From IMG/VR virus record IMGVR_UViG_3300024343_000137, positions 1 to 21,282 of that record: a stretch of DNA of 21,282 nt; one strand, 5' to 3'. Of this stretch, positions 14,815 to 20,755 are shown piece by piece. How positions within the stretch are numbered: position 1 is the first letter of the stretch; the number at the start of each line of letters is the position of its first letter. Origin of the DNA: a virus. A program made the translations under genes and the position numbers. Under the pieces are notes generated by a model. The model was not told the origin of the DNA. It was given only the letters and a program-made list of their open reading frames with translations, and did no database searches.

Positions 14815-15612
14815 ATGGCAACATTATCAAATTATTTAAGAGGGGAATGTGTAGCAGTAGTACAAAACGATACTACTAGCCTTACATTAAGTTCAGTAAC
14901 TATTATACCTTCTACTGGCTCAGATAGATTATTAGTGTCTGGAGATGTGATAATAATAGTATGTGCTGATACTGGCTTTCCTATACAAATTACACTTAAT
15001 TCAGATGTAACATATACTGGAGCAAAACTTAACTTTGCATCTACTACCGTTAAGCAGTTAATACCAGCTGGTAGTATAGTTATACTAGACAAAGACTACA
15101 AGTATAGGTCTTTATTTAGAGACTATACTATAGTAACTCATAAACTATATGAGACTGGTAATACTCACGGTAATACAAATCTTATAGACCCACAATACCC
15201 ATCTAACATAACAGTAAATGCTGGTACAACTTGGAGTGATGGGGATACTTTAGCTAACTCATATATAAATAACAGTATATTTAGAAGTCCACACGAAGGA
15301 TTTAAGTTAGAAAGAGTAACGTGGGATGTTAATACAGATGCTCCTCCCGAACGCAACTGTGAGTTTTCTTTATGGGCTAAGCCTATAACTGAGAACGGTA
15401 ATACAGCTACCGATATAGAACTGATAGACACTTTTGCAATAACATCTCAAAACGACTCTAACTATGTATTTAATAGAGACATAGTACAGACTGGTAGTTA
15501 TGATAACAATGTATGCTTGATACCAGCATTTAGAAAAACTGGTAGAGCATCAAGCTCAGATAATTTTTACGCAACTTTAACGCTTTTAATAAGCACAGAC
15601 CCTAGACAATAA
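14815..15612 (+). CDS. Tail fibre / receptor-binding-like structural protein
   Basis: A 265-residue beta-rich protein two bases after the tail tip gene. Residues 1-110 form a small domain rich in short strands (GDVIIIVCADTGFPIQITLNSDV, LIPAGSIVILDKDYKYRSLFRDYT); residues 120-265 may be a jelly-roll head (GFKLERVTWDVNT, EFSLWAKPITENG, NVCLIPAFRKTGRASSSDNFYATLTLL). It sits between the tail tip gene and the lysis cassette, the usual place of receptor-binding or short fibre proteins. No recognised domain name can be given with confidence. The stop overlaps the next gene's ATG (TAATG). Confidence 0.6.
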   Translation: MATLSNYLRGECVAVVQNDTTSLTLSSVTIIPSTGSDRLLVSGDVIIIVCADTGFPIQITLNSDVTYTGAKLNFASTTVKQLIPAGSIVILDKDYKYRSLFRDYTIVTHKLYETGNTHGNTNLIDPQYPSNITVNAGTTWSDGDTLANSYINNSIFRSPHEGFKLERVTWDVNTDAPPERNCEFSLWAKPITENGNTATDIELIDTFAITSQNDSNYVFNRDIVQTGSYDNNVCLIPAFRKTGRASSSDNFYATLTLLISTDPRQ

Positions 15613-15785
15613 TGAGAAATTTAATGAAAGAAGTAGGAGACGTTCTAGTATTAAATACTACTACATTTACTTTTGTAACATTAGCAGACATAGAAGTACT
15701 ACTCAAGATAGTTCTTTTACTTATGTCAATTATATACACTACAGATAAATACATCTACAATAGAAAACGTAAAAAGAATAAATGA
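15612..15785 (+). CDS. Small single-membrane-segment protein, candidate holin or antiholin (57 aa)
   Basis: The ATG at 15612 overlaps the previous stop, and the frame ends at TGA 15783-15785, inside the next gene's ATGA start. Residues about 28-43 (EVLLKIVLLLMSIIY) are a hydrophobic membrane segment and the last 14 residues are strongly basic (NRKRKKNK), as in small holins with a cytoplasmic positive tail. It directly precedes the endolysin gene. A second membrane protein with a better holin signature follows the endolysin, so this one may be a holin partner or antiholin. The function is inferred from size, topology and place only. Confidence 0.62.
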   Translation: MRNLMKEVGDVLVLNTTTFTFVTLADIEVLLKIVLLLMSIIYTTDKYIYNRKRKKNK

Positions 15786-16180
15786 ATCTTGATATTTGGA
15801 AGAAAAGCGTAAAGAAAGTAGAAGAACAGATGGCATTGAAATACTTTAAGCTAAGTGAGTTTGATGATGCTCCAGGAACTGGCAAGAATATGAAGAAAGA
15901 ATTTCTCACTAAGCTAGACAAGGCTAGAGCCATTGCTGACGTACCATTTAAGATAACAAGTGGCTATAGGTCCAAAGAAACAAATAAGAGGGTTGGAGGT
16001 GTTTCTACGTCAAGCCATTTAAAAGGTTTAGCAGCAGATATTTCTTGCAAAGATAGTAGCACTAGACAAAAGATAATTAGTGGCTTAATAAAAGCTGGAT
16101 TTACTCGTATTGGCATAGCCGATACTTTTATACATTGCGATACTGACAAAGATAAACAAGATGCTATATGGCTATATTAG
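15782..16180 (+). CDS. Endolysin, M15-family peptidase (peptidoglycan D-Ala-specific type)
   Basis: A 132-residue zinc peptidase of the M15 type (Peptidase_M15_3-like). The zinc ligands are visible: His79 and Asp86 in SSHLKGLAADI, and His118 in FIHCD, with the flanking SGYRS (60-64) that is typical of the family. YFKLSEFDDAPGTGKNM at 21-37 is the usual start of the domain. Such enzymes cut the peptide part of peptidoglycan at lysis. There is no signal peptide, so export depends on a holin. An alternative ATG at 15830 (residue 17, MALKYFKLSEFD) would remove a basic 16-residue lead that lies outside the domain; the overlap ATGA with the upstream gene favours the longer start. Confidence 0.9.
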   Translation: MNLDIWKKSVKKVEEQMALKYFKLSEFDDAPGTGKNMKKEFLTKLDKARAIADVPFKITSGYRSKETNKRVGGVSTSSHLKGLAADISCKDSSTRQKIISGLIKAGFTRIGIADTFIHCDTDKDKQDAIWLY

Positions 16181-16551
16181 GAAACATATTAGGAAACTTA
16201 TTAGGGAAAGCAGATACTATAATCGACGAAGTAATCACGAGTCAAGAGGAAAAGCTAAAACTAAAAAACGAACTTCAAAAAATAATACAAGAGCAAGAAG
16301 CTCTAATAGAGCAAGAAGTTACTAAACGATGGGAGTCTGATAACTTGCAATCTAGTTGGCTACCTAGAAACATTAGACCTTTAGTATTAGCTTGGCTTGT
16401 AGTTTCGACTACATTGCTTATATTTATAGACGCTGGAGTTATCACATTTACTGTAGAAGAGCAATGGGTAGACCTATTGCAAATAGTTCTTATAACTTGC
16501 ATAGGTGCTTATTTTGGCTCAAGAGGTTTAGAGAAAATTAACAAAAAATGA
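16168..16551 (+). CDS. Holin-like membrane protein (GTA/3TM holin type)
   Basis: A 127-residue protein whose ATG lies inside the end of the endolysin gene. It has an amphipathic N-terminus (MAILGNILGNLLGKADTI), a charged coiled-coil stretch (residues 24-55), then SSWLPRNIRPLVLAWLVV leading into membrane segment 1 (about 70-88) and segment 2 (about 101-118), and a basic tail (KINKK). The W..RNIRPL motif before the first hydrophobic segment matches the 3TM holin family (PF11351 type) of gene transfer agents and many phages. Its place next to the endolysin supports membrane permeabilisation at lysis. Confidence 0.8.
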   Translation: MAILGNILGNLLGKADTIIDEVITSQEEKLKLKNELQKIIQEQEALIEQEVTKRWESDNLQSSWLPRNIRPLVLAWLVVSTTLLIFIDAGVITFTVEEQWVDLLQIVLITCIGAYFGSRGLEKINKK

Positions 16552-17603
16552 CAAAGGAAAAAAGGTATAGACTTAAAGAAGATGAATGGCAATTAGTAGA
16601 CAAATACAGAAACGACAAGGAAAGGCAATCTTTACTAAATGATGAGTGTGAAGCTGTTGGTATTAATCCTAGTTCTGTTAGCCATTATTGGTACAAGAGC
16701 CAAAAGTTCTCCATATTTGCTAAACCCAATGAATTTACTAAAGATGAATTTTTACAATCTATTGAGGACCTTATATCCAACTATGCTCCTAAGTATCCCG
16801 CCATTGATTATCCTATTAGAAAGGATGGACACTTACTTATAATAAATCCAGCAGACGTACATATTGGTAAGTATGCCGATGCTACAGAAACTGGTAGCGA
16901 CTATAACATAGAAATAGCTAAAGAAAGAGTTAGAGAAGGTGTCAAAGGTATTCTAAGAAACGCTGAAGGCTTTCCTATAGAGCGTATATTGTTCTGCATA
17001 GGTAATGATATACTACATACAGATAACGTACATAAGACCACTTCAAGAGGCACTCCACAAGATACAGACGGTAAATGGTATAAACACTTTACAGAGGCTT
17101 TAGAGCTTTACGTTGAGGTAGTAGAGATGCTTATGCAAATAGCTCCAGTCGATTGTGTACATTCTATGAGTAATCACGACTATATGAGTGGATTCCATTT
17201 AGCACACGCTTTAAAGTCTTGGTATCGTAATACAGAAGCTGTAACTGTAGATGCAGAGCCTAAGCACAGAAAGTACTATAAATATAAAAATAGTCTAATA
17301 GCATTAACTCACGGCGATGGTGCTAAATTGCCTTCATTGCCTTTATTAATGGCTCAAGAAGAGCCTAAGATGTGGGCTGATACTAAATATCGTTACTGGT
17401 ATTTACATCACTTACACCATAAGCAACGCTATAAGTTTATGAGTTCTTTTGATAATATAGGAGTAACAGTAGAGTTCTTACGTTCTCCAAGTGGTACAGA
17501 TTCTTGGCACTATCAAAAAGGTTATACTGGTAGTATTAAAGCTGTAGAAGGCTTTATTCATAACGAATTTGGTCAAATAGCACACTTAACTCATATTTTT
17601 TAA
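16548..17603 (+). CDS. Calcineurin-like metallophosphoesterase with N-terminal HTH-like region
   Basis: A 351-residue protein overlapping the holin stop by 4 bases. Residues about 10-55 are helical with an SSVSHYWYKSQKF stretch like a small DNA-binding HTH. From about 95 on the metallophosphoesterase motifs appear in order: D103-x-H105 (PADVHIGK), G152-N-D154, S-N209-H210-D211, then THGD (H255) and a HHLHH cluster (287-291). These ligate two metal ions and cleave phosphoester bonds; Mre11-type nucleases share the fold. Two motifs are unusual: SNHD instead of GNHD and HHLHH instead of GHxH. It is the last gene before the terminator, after the lysis genes, a place where repair or DNA-end-processing enzymes are not expected. 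The substrate is unknown. Confidence 0.85.
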   Translation: MTKEKRYRLKEDEWQLVDKYRNDKERQSLLNDECEAVGINPSSVSHYWYKSQKFSIFAKPNEFTKDEFLQSIEDLISNYAPKYPAIDYPIRKDGHLLIINPADVHIGKYADATETGSDYNIEIAKERVREGVKGILRNAEGFPIERILFCIGNDILHTDNVHKTTSRGTPQDTDGKWYKHFTEALELYVEVVEMLMQIAPVDCVHSMSNHDYMSGFHLAHALKSWYRNTEAVTVDAEPKHRKYYKYKNSLIALTHGDGAKLPSLPLLMAQEEPKMWADTKYRYWYLHHLHHKQRYKFMSSFDNIGVTVEFLRSPSGTDSWHYQKGYTGSIKAVEGFIHNEFGQIAHLTHIF

Positions 17604-17623
17604 TATATTTGCAACGTTTTTTG

Positions 17624-17642
17624 GTTAACTTTTTTAGTTAAC
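17624..17642. repeat. Paired GTTAAC palindromes
   Basis: GTTAAC occurs at 17624-17629 and 17637-17642, 13 bases apart with a T-rich spacer. Each copy is its own reverse complement, so the pair is both a direct and an inverted repeat. It lies between the phosphoesterase stop and the terminator. It could be a protein-binding site or a weak hairpin in the mRNA; nothing decides between them. Confidence 0.5.
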
Positions 17643-17666
17643 GTGTTGTATTTGTTTTGATAAAAG

Positions 17667-17698
17667 GAGGGTATTTTCTGAGAATATCCTCTTTTTTT
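17667..17698 (+). terminator. Strong intrinsic terminator at the end of the late unit
   Basis: GAGGGTATT (17667-17675) pairs with AATATCCTC (17683-17691), nine pairs including one G-U, around a 7-base loop, followed by seven T (17692-17698). It lies 63 bases after the phosphoesterase stop and ahead of the promoter of the replication genes, so it separates the two transcription units. Confidence 0.9.
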
Positions 17699-17752
17699 AT
17701 GCCTATTTTTAAAAAAGATTAACAATTCTCTTATCTAGTAACTGTAAATAAA

Positions 17753-17769
17753 TACACTTTTTTTGTGTA
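17753..17769. promoter_or_regulatory. Inverted repeat just upstream of the promoter
   Basis: TACAC (17753-17757) and GTGTA (17765-17769) flank seven T. The repeat ends 4 bases before the -33 element of the predicted promoter, so it is a candidate operator. The arms are only 5 bases long and the evidence is weak. Confidence 0.35.
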
Positions 17770-17773
17770 AAAG

Positions 17774-17805
17774 TTTGCACAGTAATTTAGAAAAGTATAC
17801 TTTAG
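17774..17805 (+). promoter_or_regulatory. Bacteroidota-type promoter for the replication operon
   Basis: A TTTG at 17774-17777 is followed after 20 bases by TACTTTAG (17798-17805), one mismatch from the TAnnTTTG -7 element used by the Bacteroidota primary sigma factor, whose usual spacing is about 17-23 bases. The transcript would begin near 17811-17814, giving an A-rich leader of about 22 bases before the ATG at 17835. It is the only good match in the 231-base gap. Confidence 0.62.
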
Positions 17806-17834
17806 CACCATCAAACAAACTAAAACAACTAACA

Positions 17835-18071
17835 ATGAAAACAAACGATTTACACAAACCAACTTACTTAGATGCTAAAATGGAATTAGGTACAGAGGTA
17901 CAATTCTTTAGCTATACATTAACTGATTTATGTACTTATAGCGTGATATTAGGCTTTTTAACGGTACTTCTACTAAATTTAATACCTACATACTATACAG
18001 AGGTATTAAGCCTTTATAGTGGCTCATTTATTACATTAATCATATTTTACATAAAATGGGGAACAAATTAG
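17835..18071 (+). CDS. Small two-segment membrane protein, unknown function (78 aa)
   Basis: The first gene of the replication operon. The ATG at 17835 is chosen because it follows the predicted promoter and an A-rich leader (aactaacaatg); a TTG at 17763 in the same frame would precede the promoter. Residues 1-30 are polar and residues about 34-52 (YSVILGFLTVLLLNLIPTY) and 56-74 (LSLYSGSFITLIIFYIKW) are two membrane segments. I do not recognise the family. First-gene membrane proteins of phage early operons sometimes act in host takeover or superinfection exclusion, but nothing in this sequence shows that. Confidence 0.7.
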   Translation: MKTNDLHKPTYLDAKMELGTEVQFFSYTLTDLCTYSVILGFLTVLLLNLIPTYYTEVLSLYSGSFITLIIFYIKWGTN

Positions 18072-18151
18072 AATATTTAAAGTACATCCTAATGTATTTA
18101 GGATTTTTAACAATAGTAACATTAACAATTATAAATTATTTTGAATTATGA
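18056..18151 (+). CDS. Membrane micropeptide, unknown function (31 aa)
   Basis: The ATG at 18056 lies inside the end of the preceding gene and the frame closes at TGA 18149-18151, overlapping the ATG of the SSB-like gene (ATGA). Residues about 9-27 (LKYILMYLGFLTIVTLTII) are one membrane segment. The exact overlap at both ends, the way other genes here are joined, and the lack of any other coding in this 76-base gap support a real gene, but it is too short to be sure. It might serve only to couple translation. Confidence 0.5.
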   Translation: MGNKLEYLKYILMYLGFLTIVTLTIINYFEL

Positions 18152-18582
18152 GAAAGAAAGTAACAAAAGTATTGCAAAGTGGAGACTTCGAGTCTCAGTA
18201 TGGACACTTCTACAAGTGGCTACTAGAATTTGAAGACGGTTTTAAAGGCGAGTATTTGTCTAAGACTGAAACACAAAACAAATTTATAGAAGGTCAAGAA
18301 GCTGACATAGAAGTAACTACAAGAGATTACAACGGTACTAAAATCAACAAAATCAAACCAGCATCAACATTTCAAGGTGGTGGCAAGAGCTTTACACCAG
18401 CTCCAAAAGACAATAAGACCCAAGAGTTAATAGTAAAGCAGAATGCACTTACTAACGCTTGTAACATTGTAGGAACTGATGACGTGGCTAAGATTATAGA
18501 GATAGCCGAATCTTTTAAGGATTGGGTGTTAAATGATGTTAAACCAAAAAACGATAGCAATGGGACAGACTTACCTTTTTAG
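18148..18582 (+). CDS. Single-stranded DNA-binding protein-like (SSB-like)
   Basis: A 144-residue protein. Residues about 1-72 could form an OB-fold barrel (KVTKVLQSGDFESQYGHFYKWLLEFEDG, KGEYLSKTETQNKFIEGQEADIEVTTRDYNGTKINKI). A Gly/Pro-rich linker (74-90) follows, then a helix-rich region (LTNACNIVGTDDVAKIIEIAESFKDWV). The very end, GTDLPF, is the acidic tip by which bacterial and phage SSBs recruit replication partners. Its place among replication genes agrees. The central barrel is not close enough to the bacterial SSB for a definite family name. The last 23 bases are also the start of the next gene. Confidence 0.75.
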   Translation: MRKKVTKVLQSGDFESQYGHFYKWLLEFEDGFKGEYLSKTETQNKFIEGQEADIEVTTRDYNGTKINKIKPASTFQGGGKSFTPAPKDNKTQELIVKQNALTNACNIVGTDDVAKIIEIAESFKDWVLNDVKPKNDSNGTDLPF

Positions 18583-18835
18583 TAAAGAAACAAGAGACGA
18601 GCATTTCGATACAGATACTAGCTATGCTTTTAGATTAAGAGTAGGACGTGGATGGTTACAATTAAACAAGAAAGCAACTAAACTTGTAGAACACGATGAC
18701 CATTTAGAAGTAAAGTTAGCTGATTGGTATATAAACGTAGGAGATAAGTTTATTGCAGAAACTGTTATAAGACAAGAGAGATGCAACGATTTACAAGAGT
18801 ACTATTATTTTTTAAAGAATATAAAAGATGACTAA
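18560..18835 (+). CDS. Unknown protein (91 aa)
   Basis: The ATG at 18560 (MGQTYLFSKETRDEHF) is preferred over 18533, since the longer form would start deeper inside the SSB-like gene. The protein is mixed alpha/beta: SYAFRLRVGRGWLQLNKKATKLVEHDDHLEVKLADWYINVGDKFIAETV suggests a small beta domain, and the C-terminus is helical (NDLQEYYYFLKNIKDD). No membrane segment or known motif is seen. It overlaps the SSB-like gene by 23 bases and the next gene by 8. I do not recognise a family; the context suggests a replication accessory role. Confidence 0.65.
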   Translation: MGQTYLFSKETRDEHFDTDTSYAFRLRVGRGWLQLNKKATKLVEHDDHLEVKLADWYINVGDKFIAETVIRQERCNDLQEYYYFLKNIKDD

Positions 18836-19016
18836 AAAAGAGAGAATAGATAAAATACTTAAAGAATCTCACTTAATTATTAATGATGCTACTGGTACAG
18901 ATATAAGTAAGACCAGAAGAGAAGAGGCTAGTCGAGAATCAAGAAAGAAACTAAGAGAGCTAAAAGACTTAGCTCCAGATATTTATGAACGAATAAAACC
19001 AGAATTTGATGGATAA
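18828..19016 (+). CDS. Small charged helical protein, unknown function (62 aa)
   Basis: A 62-residue, Lys/Arg/Glu-rich, mostly helical protein (KKERIDKILKESHLII, KTRREEASRESRKKLRELKDLAPDIYERIKPEF). It overlaps the previous gene by 8 bases and the next by 8 bases, in step with the dense packing of the operon. No motif or family is recognised; a nucleic-acid-binding or adaptor role is possible from charge alone. Confidence 0.6.
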   Translation: MTKKERIDKILKESHLIINDATGTDISKTRREEASRESRKKLRELKDLAPDIYERIKPEFDG

Positions 19017-19428
19017 GATAGAAAGAGTTAAAAATGTAGTTTGTTATGTTAGTAAGATAAGTAAGAATGAATTATTATCTAAAAGCAGAGAGAGATACAT
19101 AGTAGATAATAGACGTATGTGTTTCGCACTATGTAGAGATGTGTTAGAATTAGGATGGTCTAAAATTGCTAAAGAATTTAATCTTAATCACGCTAGTATA
19201 ATACATCATTATAAAAAGCATCAAGATTTTATATCTATTGATGAGTACTACAAAAATAAATATAATGATATTTTAGAAGTATTTAAGCTTCAAATAAATT
19301 ATGTAGAGCCACAAGAACTTATAAAAGAAGTGGTTAATATTAAAAAGCAACGATATAACGAATACTTAAAACAAAAATTAAAAGAAAATGAAGGTCAAGG
19401 ACAAAGTGAAACAACTTTTATTGGATAA
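19009..19428 (+). CDS. Free-standing DnaA domain IV-like DNA-binding protein
   Basis: The ATG at 19009 gives 139 residues; a TTG one codon earlier is less likely. Residues 7-72 match the C-terminal DNA-binding domain of DnaA: VVCYVSKISKNELLSKSRERYIVDNRRMCFALCRDVL, then LGWSKIAKEFNLNHASIIHHYKK, corresponding to the domain IV pattern with the R-D-H-T-T-V signature changed to L-N-H-A-S-I (N60, H61, A62, S63). There is no Walker A, no Walker B and no AAA+ domain. Residues 80-139 are helical and charged. It probably binds DnaA-box-like sites or regulates replication; it could guide the host initiator or compete with it. It overlaps the next gene by 41 bases. Confidence 0.78.
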   Translation: MDKIERVKNVVCYVSKISKNELLSKSRERYIVDNRRMCFALCRDVLELGWSKIAKEFNLNHASIIHHYKKHQDFISIDEYYKNKYNDILEVFKLQINYVEPQELIKEVVNIKKQRYNEYLKQKLKENEGQGQSETTFIG

Positions 19429-19696
19429 TCCATCTAATAGGGACTCTGATAATAAGCTAATAGCCAATTACTGGCACTTTGAATTATTAAAAAAAGGTGT
19501 AGATTTGAATGAGTTAAGTGCTTTTGATTTGCTTAAGTATTATGCTGAAAGCAAACTAACTAACGCTGAGTCAATTAGACGAATGAGAGCGAAGCTACAA
19601 GAAGAGCATCCAGAGCTAAGGGGTAGAAAGTACCAACTAAGACAAACGACACTAAAAAACAAAGTAAGAAAGGAGCTAGGATATGAAGCGTATTAG
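19388..19696 (+). CDS. Conserved phage protein of unknown function (102 aa)
   Basis: A 102-residue basic protein with the pattern LLDNPSNRDSDNKLIANYWHFEL, LTNAESIRRMRAKLQEEHPELRGRKYQLRQ. I recognise this as a common protein of Bacteroidota phage replication regions but no function is established to my knowledge. The (S)IRRxRxKLQeexPeLRG stretch suggests a nucleic-acid or protein-binding helix. It starts within the DnaA-like gene and ends 14 bases into the initiator gene. Confidence 0.68.
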   Translation: MKVKDKVKQLLLDNPSNRDSDNKLIANYWHFELLKKGVDLNELSAFDLLKYYAESKLTNAESIRRMRAKLQEEHPELRGRKYQLRQTTLKNKVRKELGYEAY

Positions 19697-20357
19697 AGTA
19701 GAGAAGTCTAAGAACTTTACAACAATCAACAATGAATTTATCTTTAATAAAGATTTATCACTAAAAGCTAAGGGGATGCTATGCCATCTCCTGGCTTTAC
19801 CTAATGAGTGGAAGCTATATGTAGAAGAGGTGGAAAAGTGGCACAAAGACGGTAAAAAAGCTATTTATAGTGCATTTAAGGAACTTACTGAGAATGGCTA
19901 TATGAAAAGAGAGCAAATAAGAGACAATGGAAAGTTTAAAGGTTATGATTATGTAGTCTATGAAGTACCGTATAGCCAAAAACGGAATACCGAAAAACGG
20001 TATGCCGAAAATGGCACACTATTAAATACTAATACTAAATTAAATACTAATATAACTAAAACAGAAAGGGACTATCCGTTTGAATTAAATTTAGAAGCTT
20101 GGAAACTTTGGAAGGAGTTTAGACGTAAAGAGTTTAGAACATCCTACAAGACTTTAGGAGAGAATGCAGCAATAAATAAGCTGCTGCGACTTTCAGACGG
20201 TAATAAAGACGTACAATCTGAGATAATACAACAATCAATGGAAAACTCTTGGAAGGGACTGTTTGCCGTTAAAAGCGAGAAAAAGCGTAAGGTCCAGGAG
20301 ATACTTACGGAATACGAAAAAGGACTAGAACTATTAAACCAACAATTCGATGACTAA
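19683..20357 (+). CDS. Winged-helix replication initiator / replisome organiser-like protein
   Basis: A 224-residue protein of the DnaD/lambda O-like layout. Residues about 13-95 are a winged helix (FTTINNEFIFNKDLSLKAKGMLCHLLALP, KDGKKAIYSAFKELTENGYMKREQIRDNGKFKGYDYVVYEVP), typical of phage replication initiators. Residues 96-128 are a polar repeat linker coded by 15-bp and 18-bp DNA repeats. Residues about 135-196 (AWKLWKEFRRKEFRTSYKTLGENAAINKLLRLSDGN, IIQQSMENSWKGLF) match a domain often found at the end of such proteins and thought to bind ssDNA or the helicase loader. It overlaps both neighbours by 14 and 8 bases. The likely role is to bind the origin and load the replication machinery. 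Confidence 0.82.
   Translation: MKRIRVEKSKNFTTINNEFIFNKDLSLKAKGMLCHLLALPNEWKLYVEEVEKWHKDGKKAIYSAFKELTENGYMKREQIRDNGKFKGYDYVVYEVPYSQKRNTEKRYAENGTLLNTNTKLNTNITKTERDYPFELNLEAWKLWKEFRRKEFRTSYKTLGENAAINKLLRLSDGNKDVQSEIIQQSMENSWKGLFAVKSEKKRKVQEILTEYEKGLELLNQQFDD
19977..20052 (+). repeat. Iteron-like 15-bp repeats and AT-rich 18-bp repeats (candidate replication origin)
   Basis: Three 15-base units lie head to tail in the initiator gene: CAAAAACGGAATACC (19977-19991), GAAAAACGGTATGCC (19992-20006) and the weaker GAAAATGGCACACTA (20007-20021). Right after them TTAAATACTAATA occurs at 20022-20034 and again at 20040-20052 (18-base period) in nearly pure A/T. Repeats followed by an AT-rich stretch inside the initiator gene is the layout of the phage lambda origin in gene O. 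Function is inferred. Confidence 0.6.
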
Positions 20358-20601
20358 AGAACAAACAGTAGAGCTTAATTTACTCATAGCTACTTTTAGA
20401 TGCTTTAACGAGCAGCTATATAACCTAAAGGGTAATCACTCTGGAATAGTAAAGCAGAAATTTAATAGGCTACTAAAGGTAGCAGCTCAATATGAGAAAG
20501 AAGTTGTACATTTAACGCAAGGAAGCGAACAACTAGAAACCATTTACGATGGTCTAATGGAGATACTAATAGAAGTTAAAAGACAAGTATATGAAGACTG
20601 A
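20350..20601 (+). CDS. Small helical protein, unknown function (83 aa)
   Basis: An 83-residue, almost wholly helical protein (ELNLLIATFRCFNEQLYNLKGNHSGIVKQKFNRLLKVAAQYEKEV, LETIYDGLMEILIEVKRQVY) that may form a helical hairpin or coiled coil. It overlaps the initiator gene by 8 bases and the next small gene by 11. No family is recognised. The place after the initiator gene could fit a helicase loader adaptor, but the sequence does not show it. Confidence 0.65.
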   Translation: MTKEQTVELNLLIATFRCFNEQLYNLKGNHSGIVKQKFNRLLKVAAQYEKEVVHLTQGSEQLETIYDGLMEILIEVKRQVYED

Positions 20602-20755
20602 TTATAATAAAGTAGTAGAACGTAAGGATGTAACTGTAAAGAATATGCTAAATATGTATAAAAGCCATCCTAGATTTAAAAGAAAGATAACTTGGGATGC
20701 TTTTTACCTTATTACTGGCTGGAAGCATATACCTAACGAAAAGATAAAAAAATGA
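20591..20755 (+). CDS. Small basic protein, unknown function (54 aa)
   Basis: The ATG at 20591 lies within the end of the previous gene and the frame runs 54 codons to TGA at 20753-20755, overlapping the next ATG (ATGA). The protein is basic with VERKDVTVKNMLNMYKSHPRFKRKITWDAFYLITGWKHIP. The W-D/K-rich end looks like a folded mini-domain rather than chance. The exact overlaps on both sides and the 150 bases it fills make a real gene likely. No function can be named. Confidence 0.68.
   Translation: MKTDYNKVVERKDVTVKNMLNMYKSHPRFKRKITWDAFYLITGWKHIPNEKIKK

Noticed and set aside
16639-16842. A 67-codon plus-strand frame inside the phosphoesterase gene
   Set aside because: It is fully nested in another frame of a clearly recognised gene and encodes a Leu/Ile-rich sequence without features.
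17604-17611. TATATTTG, a perfect -7 promoter element just after the phosphoesterase gene
   Set aside because: No TTTG or TTG lies 17-23 bases upstream, and a transcript from here would run straight into the terminator at 17667-17698. A short RNA is possible but unsupported.
17763-17834. TTG start that would lengthen the first membrane protein by 24 residues
   Set aside because: It lies upstream of the predicted promoter, has no family support, and the ATG at 17835 follows a typical A-rich leader.
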